From JANWKA01 sp035533815 (lineage in GTDB: Bacteria; Bacteroidota; Bacteroidia; Chitinophagales; Chitinophagaceae): a stretch of 64,000 nucleotides of DNA. The position numbers and the translations under genes were made by a program. The DNA is taken from positions 1-64,000 of the forward strand of contig DATLTB010000113.1 in NCBI GenBank assembly GCA_035533815.1, written 5' to 3'. How positions within the stretch are numbered: the stretch's first letter is position 1; each line of letters opens with the position of its first letter. Below, in pieces: positions 7,397 to 16,419 of the stretch. The notes below the pieces were generated by a model. That model ran no database searches. It saw nothing but the letters and a program-made list of their open reading frames with translations, and was not told the origin of the DNA.

Positions 7397-10300
7397 TCAC
7401 TCCATCACATTCAATCCCTTGATCTCTACCACGGGCTTTTCACCCCGGGTATCGGCATCCTTCACCTGTATTTTTACCGTCCGTTGGTCCCCCGGAAGCA
7501 GGGTCATGAAGTTGTCGCTGTAAATGACCGGTAATATCCGCTTCCGGCTTTTTGCTCCCACCACTTCCAGATGGACGATGAGCGCCGGGGTATGGGTATG
7601 GTTAGTCAGTGTGGTGGTGAGCAACCAACGGTTCCCCGACTTTGATACCTTTGTTTGCGATAACAGTTTCACATTCGGCAGTTTGGTCACTGCACTCAGG
7701 TCCCCGAATCCAGCGGTCGTATCCCCGGATAATCCCCTCCAGTACAGATTCCGGGAAATCAGTGTATTTCCCCGGGTGAGCAGGCAGCGGATAAAATACA
7801 CCGGACTGAGCCCAGCCGGCCTGATCACCGGGAAAACAGCCACCGTGCTGTCGGGCGGACAATTAACCTTAACCTGATGTTGATATTTCACGGTCCCGTC
7901 CAGATTCACGAGTTCCAGTTTAGCCAGCAGCCCTGAACCATCAGGAATGCTGTAATTTACCACTTCAATGCTGTCGCTCAGGGGATTCCATTGGATATGG
8001 AGCGGCTCGCAGGCCCTCCTGCAGCCAAAATAAGCGGCGGTAGGATCAAAATAATAATCGTAGGTCTGCCAGGTCAGGGAAGGCCAGGAAGGATGGCTCA
8101 TCCAGATCAGCAGGCCCATCCGATGCGCGCTCTGTGCTTCGAACATGGCCCGGTAACCCTGGTATGCTGTCCATTGAGCCAGGGATAACCATTTTTTCAG
8201 CTGATCCACTTTCCCGAATGTTTCTTCAATGGTCTTATTGAAGGAAGCCCCGTTTTGCGCCCCCTGGAGGGTAAAATCATGTACCCCCCACATGCGGGAC
8301 TGGGGCCAGATTGCGGAAACAGGCATCATCCGCTTCAGGCTTTTATAGGAAACAATATCCGGCAACCCCATTTCACTGTGCAGCTTCGGGGTGGCCCGGA
8401 ACTGGAAATAGAATTTCAGGGGCATCAACCGGTAAGGTCCTCCCCCACTGACGGGGCCGAAGGCAGAATTCGGAATGTATTTTATTCCCGGATCCAGTAC
8501 AGGGAGGTCTTTAGTCAGGGCGGTTTCCAGTACGGGAGGCGGATTGCCTTCATTTCGGCCGACAAACAAAGCAATGGAAGGATGATTTCGGATCCGCCTG
8601 ACATAATCCTGCATATTGCGGATGAACATGGCGGGATGGATGGGATCAGGCCCATCCGAAGGGTTAGCCAGCCAGAAATCCTGCCAGATCATGATCCCAT
8701 AGCGGTCGCAGGCCTGGTAGAAAGCATCATCAGCAACTTGTCCTACCCAGTCCCTGATCATATTGAAATGCATTTCCTGATGGTACTTAATGGCAATATC
8801 ATATTCCCGCGCCCGGTACCGGAGCAGGTCTTCGGCAAAACCCCAGTTGCCGCCCCGGGGAATAAACCGCCTGCCATTCACCCAAATCCTCAATGCTCCT
8901 CCTGCCTGCGAATAAGTCATTTCCCGGATCCCCGTCCGAAAATCATTGACATCAGATTGCCTGCCATCGGCAGTCAAAAAAGCCAGGTGGACCCGATAAA
9001 GGTGTTGTTTTCCATAGCCATTAGGCCACCATAATCTGGGGTGATGCCATCTCAGCGCAGGATTTGTCGAAGGATTCAGGGTAATGGTCCGGGTTTCCCG
9101 ATCTCCCAGATGGACTTTTTTCTTAAAGGAGATATTTCCGATCTTCCCGGTCAGGAGACCCTGTATATTTCGGTCCAGGTGGTTATGCAGGGTGACTTTT
9201 ATAGTCAGGTCAGCGGATGTGGTATCCGGTAAAGGCAATCTGGCTGAGACAAAGGGGTTGCGGATCGTCACCGGACCGCTTTGCGACAAGTAGACCTTAT
9301 TCCAGATACCGGTATTGCGGCCCCGGATCGTCGGAATCCAGTCCCAGCCAATGGATGCATGAAAAGTGGGATTATCGGCTCCCAGCTCTCCCCCATTGGC
9401 ATCGGTGCTGTTCCTGTTCTGTTCGGTCGGAAAGCCCGGCGTATCATTTTTAATGATGCGTACAGCCAGTACATTTTTTCTGCCCGGGATCAATATGCCA
9501 GTCACATCGAACCTGCCCCGGATAAAAGCCCCTTTCAGGCTCCCCAAATCATGGCCATTCAGGAAGACTTCCGCTTCCCAGTTGATCCCGTCAAAGTTTA
9601 GGTAGGTATCCCTGCCTTTGTAGGAAACCGGCGGGGTGAATACATCCCTATACCAGAAATCCGAATAAAAGTAGGCATCCGAAATCAGGAGCTGGTTATC
9701 CCCGAAATTCGGGTCGGGAAGGGCCCCGTCATTCAGGTAGCTGACCAGTTCGGTTCCCGGAACAGTGGCGACAAGCCACCCCTTGTCCTGATATCCGGCA
9801 GTGGATATCGTCCTACCATCCTGTGGGACCTGGGACACGCGCTGCAACTTCCATGCCCCGCCAGCCAAATTCATCCGACCTTGTTTACCGGGAATTGCCT
9901 GCGGATGGGGTATGGGGACCGGGCCACCGGTGCCCATTACCTGGAGCTCACTGAGGATATATCCATTCGCAGGGGAAGCGGGGGCAGTCATCAGTACCCG
10001 GACATACCTGCCCTTCACCTGCCCTGACAGTTTAATATCATCCATCCGATCCGGATGATCGGGGATCCCGGCAATGTCTTTCCAGTTCCTGGCATCTTCA
10101 GATACCTGTATGGACCCTGACCGGGCCCTGCTTATCCAGTAGAGCTTCACCCGGTTGAACAAGCATTCGGCACCAAGATCCACATATACCCATTCCCTTT
10201 GGGAACCCTGGCTCTTCCAGGCACTCGTAAAATGATAGGGGCCTCCGATCTCAGCATATTTCCCCTGATCAAAAATTCCAAAATCCCCGATTGTCCAGCT

Positions 10301-11077
10301 CCGGGCATTGGGGTCATGGACATCAAATCGGTAATACCGGAACTGAACGGGACCATGGGTCTTAAATGGAAAGCTGAACATCCTGCGATTTGGCGGAAAA
10401 AACCTGCTGAAAAAAGCCAGCTGCTGAGCAGACATTTTATTCAGATTCGGGAATCTGCGCTTGAAATCCGCAAAGGCATCCCTGCCTGGCAATCCCTTTC
10501 CCTGCACCATCCCCAGGGTATCCCAGGTTATCCCATCAGGAGAACCTTCAATACTGACCTCCCAGGATTTAGGGGGAAGGCTGTCCGCCAATAAGGATCC
10601 GGATAAATTAAAGCTGTCCACTACCGGAATATCCGCATGTCCTGCCATCTCAATCTGAAGCCATGCTGCTGGCCCTTCAAGAGCCTGTGTGGAAGAAGCA
10701 TGCCGGTCCAGTACGTGCTCCCGGCCATTTCTTTGCTGAATGCCAAATGAACTGGTACTGGTTACGATCCAACCGGGAAGGATGGTATCAATGATACCAT
10801 CCGTGATCAGCTGGGCCGTCAGATTATAATCATAGCTGCTCGACTGATAGGCAGGTCTGTCCAGGGCCAGGTTCCTGTAATGCACCCTGTCCACCTGCAT
10901 CGACGGCGCAAAGTTCTGCCTGGGGTCGCCTGGATAAACCCCGATACCCCGGGTATATTGCTGAGCCCCTGCAGTGAGGAAGGGCGCACCGCCTAATAGG
11001 ATAAGCATGGAGATTGCCAATTGCCTGAGCAGGTTCCATTTTTGGGAACCCTGAATGAGGGAAAGAAAAAATCTCAT
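7397..11077 (-). CDS. Large secreted glycoside hydrolase family 2 protein with discoidin-like domains
   Basis: 1226 residues. A signal peptide (about 1-38) is followed by two F5/8 type C (discoidin)-like carbohydrate-binding regions (about 55-190 and 230-385), then GH2 sugar-binding, immunoglobulin-like and TIM-barrel modules (about 400-1010) and C-terminal beta domains. The acid/base is the Glu of GRNEGNPP (about E843), the likely nucleophile the Glu of HSEMGLP (about E902). The arrangement resembles exo-beta-mannosidase/exo-beta-glucosaminidase-type GH2 enzymes rather than LacZ. It is a single-gene unit, close to but not in the 3-keto-sugar operon. Substrate specificity within GH2 cannot be decided from sequence alone. 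Confidence 0.9.
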   Translation of the reverse strand: MRFFLSLIQGSQKWNLLRQLAISMLILLGGAPFLTAGAQQYTRGIGVYPGDPRQNFAPSMQVDRVHYRNLALDRPAYQSSSYDYNLTAQLITDGIIDTILPGWIVTSTSSFGIQQRNGREHVLDRHASSTQALEGPAAWLQIEMAGHADIPVVDSFNLSGSLLADSLPPKSWEVSIEGSPDGITWDTLGMVQGKGLPGRDAFADFKRRFPNLNKMSAQQLAFFSRFFPPNRRMFSFPFKTHGPVQFRYYRFDVHDPNARSWTIGDFGIFDQGKYAEIGGPYHFTSAWKSQGSQREWVYVDLGAECLFNRVKLYWISRARSGSIQVSEDARNWKDIAGIPDHPDRMDDIKLSGQVKGRYVRVLMTAPASPANGYILSELQVMGTGGPVPIPHPQAIPGKQGRMNLAGGAWKLQRVSQVPQDGRTISTAGYQDKGWLVATVPGTELVSYLNDGALPDPNFGDNQLLISDAYFYSDFWYRDVFTPPVSYKGRDTYLNFDGINWEAEVFLNGHDLGSLKGAFIRGRFDVTGILIPGRKNVLAVRIIKNDTPGFPTEQNRNSTDANGGELGADNPTFHASIGWDWIPTIRGRNTGIWNKVYLSQSGPVTIRNPFVSARLPLPDTTSADLTIKVTLHNHLDRNIQGLLTGKIGNISFKKKVHLGDRETRTITLNPSTNPALRWHHPRLWWPNGYGKQHLYRVHLAFLTADGRQSDVNDFRTGIREMTYSQAGGALRIWVNGRRFIPRGGNWGFAEDLLRYRAREYDIAIKYHQEMHFNMIRDWVGQVADDAFYQACDRYGIMIWQDFWLANPSDGPDPIHPAMFIRNMQDYVRRIRNHPSIALFVGRNEGNPPPVLETALTKDLPVLDPGIKYIPNSAFGPVSGGGPYRLMPLKFYFQFRATPKLHSEMGLPDIVSYKSLKRMMPVSAIWPQSRMWGVHDFTLQGAQNGASFNKTIEETFGKVDQLKKWLSLAQWTAYQGYRAMFEAQSAHRMGLLIWMSHPSWPSLTWQTYDYYFDPTAAYFGCRRACEPLHIQWNPLSDSIEVVNYSIPDGSGLLAKLELVNLDGTVKYQHQVKVNCPPDSTVAVFPVIRPAGLSPVYFIRCLLTRGNTLISRNLYWRGLSGDTTAGFGDLSAVTKLPNVKLLSQTKVSKSGNRWLLTTTLTNHTHTPALIVHLEVVGAKSRKRILPVIYSDNFMTLLPGDQRTVKIQVKDADTRGEKPVVEIKGLNVME

Positions 11078-11238
11078 GGGTAAATCTGTATGATGTAAGA
11101 ATTTTAGGAGACTGTTTTTGATGACTAATGTATGGAATAATCCAGATTGTGCAGCAAAATGCTTGAGGACCGATTGACAGGTAAGTTAAGGAAGAACCGG
11201 TGTATAAGTCATTGGTCATTTCCGGGAATACAGTTCTT

Positions 11239-11292
11239 TACCGGAAAAATAACGGGTGATTTCTGGCTGGAAATCCCGGTCATTTTCCGGTA
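11239..11292. other. Long imperfect hairpin between metK and the GH2 gene
   Basis: Outer arms TACCGGAAAA (11239-11248) and TTTTCCGGTA (11283-11292) pair perfectly over 10 bp. After a 4x4 internal loop, CGGG and ATTTC (two-base bulge between) pair with GAAAT and CCCG around a 6-nt loop. Both flanking genes are on the minus strand, so it could end metK or sit in the GH2 leader. No clear T-run, so function is open. The rest of the 11078-11380 gap shows nothing recognisable. Confidence 0.55.
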
Positions 11293-11380
11293 GCCCTGGG
11301 GCATCTGTCCGAATGACCTGATACAGGCCTGAAAGAAAGGTAAATGATGGATTTTGTGCCGCTGACCGGGATTATATCCA

Positions 11381-12634
11381 TCAGAGCTGAAATGCTTTTT
11401 TTACCCGGTCGATATAATCCGTTTTTTCCCAGGTGAATAATTCCACCTTCATGGTTTTCTTTTTACCCTCGGGAGTCTCAAAGGTCTTGGTGACTATTTC
11501 ATTTTTTCTTCCCATATGTCCGTAGGCAGCAGTTTCGGAATATATGGGGAAACGCAGTTTCAGGCGCTGCTCGATGGCATAGGGACGCATATCAAAAATT
11601 TCAGTGATCTTTTCGGCGATCTCACTATCCTTCAGGGTGATATGAGAGGTGCCGTAGGTGTTGACATAAATGCCCATGGGTTTCGCCACACCGATAGCAT
11701 AGGATACCTGCACCAGCATCTCCTCGCAAATGCCGGCAGCCACCATGTTTTTGGCAATATGGCGGGCTGCATAAGCGGCCGAACGGTCCACTTTCGAAGG
11801 ATCCTTGCCGGAAAATGCCCCTCCTCCATGTGCACCCTTGCCACCGTAGGTATCCACAATGATCTTGCGGCCGGTTAACCCGGTATCACCGTGGGGTCCC
11901 CCGATAACAAACTTCCCCGTGGGGTTGATATGATAGGTGATCCGGTCGTTGAACAGTTTTTGCAGGCCGGGTTTGAGGTGCTTTTTCACCCGGGGGATCA
12001 GGATCTTAATAATATCCTCCCTGATTTTACGGGCCATTTTCTCATCCGTGTCAAATTCATCATGCTGGGTGGAAATGACAATGGAATCTATGCGGACCGG
12101 CTTCCCTGCATCACTGTATTCGATCGTGACCTGGGATTTGGCATCCGGCCGAAGGTATTTGATCTGCTTGTTTTCTCTCCTGAGAATAGCCAGTTCGATC
12201 AACAATTTATGGGCCAGGTCCAGGGGCAATGGCATAAAATTATCTGTCTCATTGGTGGCATAACCGAACATCATGCCCTGGTCGCCTGCACCCTGATCTT
12301 CCTTATTGCCTTTTTCCACTCCCCGGTTGATATCAGCGGATTGTTCATGGATGGCAGAGAAAATACCGCAGGAATGGGCTTCGAACATGTATTCACTATT
12401 GGTATAACCGATCCGCCTGATTACCTCACGGGCTATCTTCTGCACATCCAGGTAGGTATTTGATTTAACTTCCCCGGCCAGCACCACCTGACCCGTGGTG
12501 ACCAGGGTTTCGCAGGCTACTTTCGACTGGGCATCAAAGGCCAGGAAATTGTCGATCAGGGCATCGGATATCTGGTCCGCAACTTTATCGGGATGTCCTT
12601 CGGATACCGATTCTGAAGTAAATAAATAAGGCAT
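11381..12634 (-). CDS. metK: S-adenosylmethionine synthase
   Basis: 417 residues from the ATG at 12634 (MPYLFTSESVSEGHPDK). The open frame continues upstream to 12730, but homology starts at this Met. Family motifs are present: the N-terminal GHPDK loop, ATP-binding GAGDQGMMFGYA, and the P-loop GGGAFSGKDPSKVDRSAAY. It makes S-adenosylmethionine from methionine and ATP in the cytoplasm, normally as a tetramer. A short insertion around VEKGNKED is consistent with the longer Bacteroidota form (about 410-430 residues rather than 384). A -7-like TATCTTTG lies 19 bp upstream. Confidence 0.97.
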   Translation of the reverse strand: MPYLFTSESVSEGHPDKVADQISDALIDNFLAFDAQSKVACETLVTTGQVVLAGEVKSNTYLDVQKIAREVIRRIGYTNSEYMFEAHSCGIFSAIHEQSADINRGVEKGNKEDQGAGDQGMMFGYATNETDNFMPLPLDLAHKLLIELAILRRENKQIKYLRPDAKSQVTIEYSDAGKPVRIDSIVISTQHDEFDTDEKMARKIREDIIKILIPRVKKHLKPGLQKLFNDRITYHINPTGKFVIGGPHGDTGLTGRKIIVDTYGGKGAHGGGAFSGKDPSKVDRSAAYAARHIAKNMVAAGICEEMLVQVSYAIGVAKPMGIYVNTYGTSHITLKDSEIAEKITEIFDMRPYAIEQRLKLRFPIYSETAAYGHMGRKNEIVTKTFETPEGKKKTMKVELFTWEKTDYIDRVKKAFQL

Positions 12635-12652
12635 TTCTATTTTTTTTGTCGG

Positions 12653-12660
12653 CAAAGATA
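12653..12660 (-). promoter_or_regulatory. Predicted -7 element of metK
   Basis: TATCTTTG on the minus strand matches TAnnTTTG and lies 19 bp upstream of the metK ATG. No clear -33 TTG is present at 19-22 bp spacing, so this is a moderate call. Confidence 0.4.
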
Positions 12661-12729
12661 AGGTTCCGGAAATTACCAGGGAAAGGAAAGTCATGGGAAG
12701 GCAGGGTTCCGGCTGCCTGCCCCCTGCCA

Positions 12730-13551
12730 TTATTTATCTCCGTACAGTTGCTGGTAAAGATGCAGGTAATCTGCAACGTCCGGATTGTTTTTCTGAAATG
12801 GCAGGATCAGCTTGGATTTATCCTTTTTAAGTTCATCCAGCAGTTTCTGGTCTGTCTTTTCTGCTGACAGGGCAATAGCATCCGAATAGATGGCAGCTCC
12901 GCGGTTCATCGCCGAATGGCTGCCTTCCTTGTAGGGATCCATATCCTTTTCCCGGATCTGATTGCTGATCATGGCTTTTTTGAGAAACTGTGTACCTAAC
13001 TTCTCGGTGAACCGGGAAGGGTCAAGGGTATAAACTACTTTGGCATCGGCAAATACCGGTTCTTTTTTATAAGCAGTTTTCAGGTACATGGGGACCAGCG
13101 CGGTCATCCACCCGCCGCAATGTATGATATCGGGAGGCCATCCGAACTTTTTAACCGTTTCCAGGGCCCCCTTGCAGAAAAATACCGCCCGGTTGGCATT
13201 ATCTTCATAAAATACCCCGGATTCATCATTGAATACGAACTTCCGCTTGAAATAATCCTCATTGTCCAGAAAATACACCTGAAGCCTAGCCGTGGGCAGG
13301 GACGCCACCTTTATGATGAGCGGATAATCATCATTGTCAATGATGATGTTGATCCCTGAGAGCCGGACAACCTCATGCAACCGGTGGCGGCGTTCATTGA
13401 TGGTCCCGAATTTCGGCATGATCACCCGCACTTCCAAACCTGTTTCATTGGCCCGGATGGCCAGCCTGTTCACTATGGCCGCATACCCTGTCAGTTCCAG
13501 GTAAGGCGCCATTTCCTGTACTATAAAAAGAATTCTTTTCTTTGCAGGCAT
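12730..13551 (-). CDS. Starch/glycogen-synthase-like protein (N-terminal GT5 lobe only)
   Basis: 273 residues, cytoplasmic. The start RILFIVQEMAPYLELTG aligns by eye with the N-terminal lobe of GlgA-type synthases (VxxEVAPFAKTGGLADV), and IIHCGGWMTALVPMYLK corresponds to their HxHDWxxAL segment. The ADP-glucose-binding K-x-G-G-L motif is degraded here and the whole C-terminal GT-B lobe (about 200 residues) is missing. It is therefore unlikely to be a working glycogen synthase. It is divergent from panC with a 106-bp shared promoter region, an arrangement common in Bacteroidota. A role in pantothenate/CoA metabolism or as a regulator is conjecture. Confidence 0.75.
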   Translation of the reverse strand: MPAKKRILFIVQEMAPYLELTGYAAIVNRLAIRANETGLEVRVIMPKFGTINERRHRLHEVVRLSGINIIIDNDDYPLIIKVASLPTARLQVYFLDNEDYFKRKFVFNDESGVFYEDNANRAVFFCKGALETVKKFGWPPDIIHCGGWMTALVPMYLKTAYKKEPVFADAKVVYTLDPSRFTEKLGTQFLKKAMISNQIREKDMDPYKEGSHSAMNRGAAIYSDAIALSAEKTDQKLLDELKKDKSKLILPFQKNNPDVADYLHLYQQLYGDK

Positions 13552-13657
13552 TTAATAATAATTAATAGGAGCGATTCAATTAAATTGGTTGGCAAAATTA
13601 AACAAAAATCCGCTAATTACCGGGGATTGAATGTCCGGAGTTTGAATATGAAGTAAT

Positions 13658-14500
13658 ATGCTAATTTTCAATAATGTAGTGGATCTCCGGGAAAACCTGG
13701 ATATTCTTCAAAAAAAAGATAAATCGATTGGCTTTGTACCCACCATGGGTGCCCTTCATGAGGGTCACCTTTCCCTGGTGCATGCAGCTGCCCGGTTGAC
13801 CGATCAGGTAGTCTGCAGTATTTTTGTTAATCCCACCCAGTTTACCGATCAGGCGGATTTTGACAGATATCCCAGCAGTCCGGAAAGGGATATTAAGATA
13901 TTGGAGACAGTCCCGGCCGATATCCTTTTCATGCCTCCGGTACATCAAATGTATCCGGAAGGTTTGACCGGATTATCTTCCTATCCACTGGGATACCTGG
14001 GATCAATTTTGGAAGGACATTTCCGGCCGGGCCATTTCCAGGGTGTGGCCCAGGCGGTGGACCGCCTGAACAGCATTGTCCGGCCTGATATCCTGCTGCT
14101 GGGACAGAAGGATTATCAACAATGCCTGATCATTCGTCACCTGGTTGAATTCCTCCCCTGGAAACCCCGGATTGAGATCTGTCCTACACTTCGGGAACAG
14201 GACGGACTGGCCATGAGCAGCCGCAACCGAAGACTCGACCCGATGAGCCGGAGTAAGGCCCCAGCCCTCTATCAAGCCCTGCAATACGTCCGGGACCACC
14301 TGGAAACCCTTCCATTCCACGACCTGAAAAAAGATGCTGTTCATCAACTGGACAAAGCCGGGTTTACCGTGGATTACCTGGAAATAGCCCATCAGCAAAC
14401 CCTGCATACGCTGGAAAATCCAGGCAATGGAGATCCGATAGTTATCCTTGCCGCAGGCAGGATCGGAGGCATCCGGTTAATTGATAACTTATTGATTTAG
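13658..14500 (+). CDS. panC: Pantothenate synthetase (pantoate-beta-alanine ligase)
   Basis: 280 residues, usual length. It has the nucleotidyltransferase-fold motif PTMGALHEGHLSL, SIFVNPTQF, the GQKDYQQ segment, and the active-site loop MSSRNRRL. It joins pantoate and beta-alanine using ATP, the last step to vitamin B5. Followed 55 bp later by panD, which supplies beta-alanine, so the two form a logical unit. Divergent from the starch-synthase-like gene. Confidence 0.97.
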   Translation: MLIFNNVVDLRENLDILQKKDKSIGFVPTMGALHEGHLSLVHAAARLTDQVVCSIFVNPTQFTDQADFDRYPSSPERDIKILETVPADILFMPPVHQMYPEGLTGLSSYPLGYLGSILEGHFRPGHFQGVAQAVDRLNSIVRPDILLLGQKDYQQCLIIRHLVEFLPWKPRIEICPTLREQDGLAMSSRNRRLDPMSRSKAPALYQALQYVRDHLETLPFHDLKKDAVHQLDKAGFTVDYLEIAHQQTLHTLENPGNGDPIVILAAGRIGGIRLIDNLLI

Positions 14501-14555
14501 CCGGAACGATTTAACCACCTGCCCATTTTTTGAAATATCCTACCTTTACAGCCCT

Positions 14556-14900
14556 ATGCTGATTGAAGTGCTCAAATCCAAGATCCACCGGGTGGTGATC
14601 ACCGAAGCCAACCTGAATTATGTGGGCAGTATCACCATTGACCAGGACCTGATGGATGCCACCAACCTGGTCGAAAATGAGAAGGTCCAGGTGGTCAATG
14701 TCAATAACGGGGACCGGCTGGAGACTTATGTGATCAGTGGAAAACGGGGCTCGGGTACGGTATGTCTCAATGGACCCGCAGCACGCAGGGGGGTAGTCGG
14801 TGATATCGTGATCGTGCTTTCCTATGCGCTGATGGATATATCGGAAGCCAGGAAGCATCAACCCCTGGCAGTCTTTCCCAAGGAAGGAAACAGGCTTTGA
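14556..14900 (+). CDS. panD: Aspartate 1-decarboxylase (pyruvoyl enzyme)
   Basis: 114 residues. The proenzyme cleavage site is G24-S25 in YVGSITID, where Ser becomes the pyruvoyl group; K9, H11 and R12 at the N-terminus (KSKIHR), NNGDRLETY, and the GPAARRG loop are all as in the family. It converts aspartate to beta-alanine for PanC, encoded directly upstream. No PanZ-type maturation factor was seen, as expected outside enterobacteria. Confidence 0.97.
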   Translation: MLIEVLKSKIHRVVITEANLNYVGSITIDQDLMDATNLVENEKVQVVNVNNGDRLETYVISGKRGSGTVCLNGPAARRGVVGDIVIVLSYALMDISEARKHQPLAVFPKEGNRL

Positions 14901-14915
14901 TTTCATCCCGCTGAA

Positions 14916-15941
14916 ATGAACAGACCGGTTGCCGGTATCCTGAAGTTTGCCCTTTTCCTGGGCCTGGGCATCGGATTGATCTGGCTGGCCACCCATAACC
15001 TGACAGCGATCCAGCGCCGACAGGGCATTCAGGCATTCCGGACCGCTAACTATATGCTGCTGATCCCTGCCCTGCTGGCAGGCTTGGCCAGCCATATCAC
15101 CCGGGCTGCCCGCTGGAAATTGCTGATCCTACCCCTGGGGTATAACCCCTCCCTGATCAATGTATTTTGTGCCGTGATGATCGGCTATCTGGGCAACCTG
15201 GCCTTTCCCCGCCTCGGGGAGATCACCCGTTGCGCCGTACTGGCCCGGCATGAAAGGCTACCCGCTAACCAGATCATTGGTACGATGATTACCGAAAGGG
15301 CGGTGGACGCCCTCTCCCTGCTTGTCCTGCTGACGGCTACTATTGCCTTCCAGTTCAGGATATTAGGCGCTTTTTTCCATCAGGAAATCCTGGTCAGGTT
15401 AACCGGATTATTCCATTTGCAGGGGAATTCCTGGATCTTCTGGCTATCCGGATTCCTGCTCTTTACTGCAGGCCTGGTCTGGTACCTGCTGGCCCGGTTA
15501 AAACATACTCTCCTGGGCCTTCGGCTGCACCTGCTGTTAAAAGGGGTCTGGGAAGGCATGAGATCAATCCGGAATATGCGGAACCGGGGTTTGTTTATCA
15601 TGTATACCCTATTGCTCTGGACGCTTTATTTCGGTATGGTGTATATCGGTTTCTATACCCTGAAATCCACCAGCAGCCTCTCCCTGGGTGCCTGTTTTTC
15701 CGTCCTGGCCTTTGGAAGCATTGGCATGATCCTGACCCAGGGCGGTATCGGGGCCTATCAATTAATGGTGGAACAAACCCTGGTCTTATATGGCACCGGC
15801 TCTGCCCTGGCCTATGCCCTGGGCTGGATCATCTGGAGCACCCAAACCCTGCTCATCGTCATTGGAGGTTTTTTTTGTGTAGTTTTACTGCCGCTCATCA
15901 ACCGCCAAACCCCTGGACAAGCAGCAGATCATCACCCGTAA
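14916..15941 (+). CDS. Flippase-like / lysylphosphatidylglycerol synthase transmembrane-region protein (UPF0104)
   Basis: 341 residues with about eight hydrophobic helices. The motif RAARWKLL near residue 65, the GYLGNLAFPRLGEITR segment around 90, and GGIGAYQLMVE near 280 are characteristic of the YbhN/AglD-type membrane family, which includes the membrane half of MprF and lipid-glycan proteins. It starts 15 bp after panD and its end overlaps the conserved N-terminal coding of the next gene, suggesting one operon with panC-panD. Transport of a lipid-linked substrate is the family inference; the substrate is unknown. Confidence 0.8.
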   Translation: MNRPVAGILKFALFLGLGIGLIWLATHNLTAIQRRQGIQAFRTANYMLLIPALLAGLASHITRAARWKLLILPLGYNPSLINVFCAVMIGYLGNLAFPRLGEITRCAVLARHERLPANQIIGTMITERAVDALSLLVLLTATIAFQFRILGAFFHQEILVRLTGLFHLQGNSWIFWLSGFLLFTAGLVWYLLARLKHTLLGLRLHLLLKGVWEGMRSIRNMRNRGLFIMYTLLLWTLYFGMVYIGFYTLKSTSSLSLGACFSVLAFGSIGMILTQGGIGAYQLMVEQTLVLYGTGSALAYALGWIIWSTQTLLIVIGGFFCVVLLPLINRQTPGQAADHHP

Positions 15942-15951
15942 AATATTTCCT

Positions 15952-16419
15952 TTGCCCGAGCTCAGGCGACAGGTCATGTCCTGGCGAATGACCGGTAAGC
16001 GGGTGGTTTTTACCAATGGCTGTTTTGATATACTCCATCAGGGCCATATCGATATCCTCCTGAAGGCGGCATCATTTGGAGATATGCTGATCATTGGGTT
16101 GAACAGCGATGATTCCGTCCGGAGGCTGAAGGGAACCGGGCGGCCGATAAACCTGCAATATCCGCGGGCCTTGGTGCTGGCTGCTATGGAGTTCGTGGAT
16201 GGGGTGGTTTTCTTCGAACAGGATGATCCTGCCGCCTTAATCCGGCTCATCCGCCCTGATGTGCTCGTGAAGGGGAATGATTATACCCAGGAACAGATTG
16301 CCGGTGCAGCGGATGTCCTGGCTTACGGAGGAAGGGTAATGCGGGTACCCCTGACCGAAGGATATTCTACTTCTGCCCTGATAGCCCGTATGGCGGGAAT
16401 GGGTCCGGTTAACCATTGA
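15952..16419 (+). CDS. rfaE2: D-glycero-beta-D-manno-heptose 1-phosphate adenylyltransferase (RfaE2/HldE C-domain type)
   Basis: 155 residues from the TTG at 15952. Cytidylyltransferase-fold motifs are TNGCFDILHQGHID (GxFDxxHxGH), GLNSDDSV, and EGYSTSALIARM near the C-terminus. It activates heptose-1-phosphate to ADP-heptose for LPS. No ATG precedes the conserved region: the nearest internal ATG (15976) removes LPELRRQ, while similarity seems to extend upstream through IITRKIF to a CTG at 15913, inside the previous gene. The start is therefore uncertain and the genes probably overlap. The partner kinase gene (rfaE1) is not in the window. Convergent 11-bp overlap with ubiD. Confidence 0.9.
   Translation: MPELRRQVMSWRMTGKRVVFTNGCFDILHQGHIDILLKAASFGDMLIIGLNSDDSVRRLKGTGRPINLQYPRALVLAAMEFVDGVVFFEQDDPAALIRLIRPDVLVKGNDYTQEQIAGAADVLAYGGRVMRVPLTEGYSTSALIARMAGMGPVNH

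Noticed and set aside
8255..9034. Plus-strand open frame of about 259 codons
   Set aside because: Antisense shadow of the GH2 gene; the product lacks any recognisable pattern.
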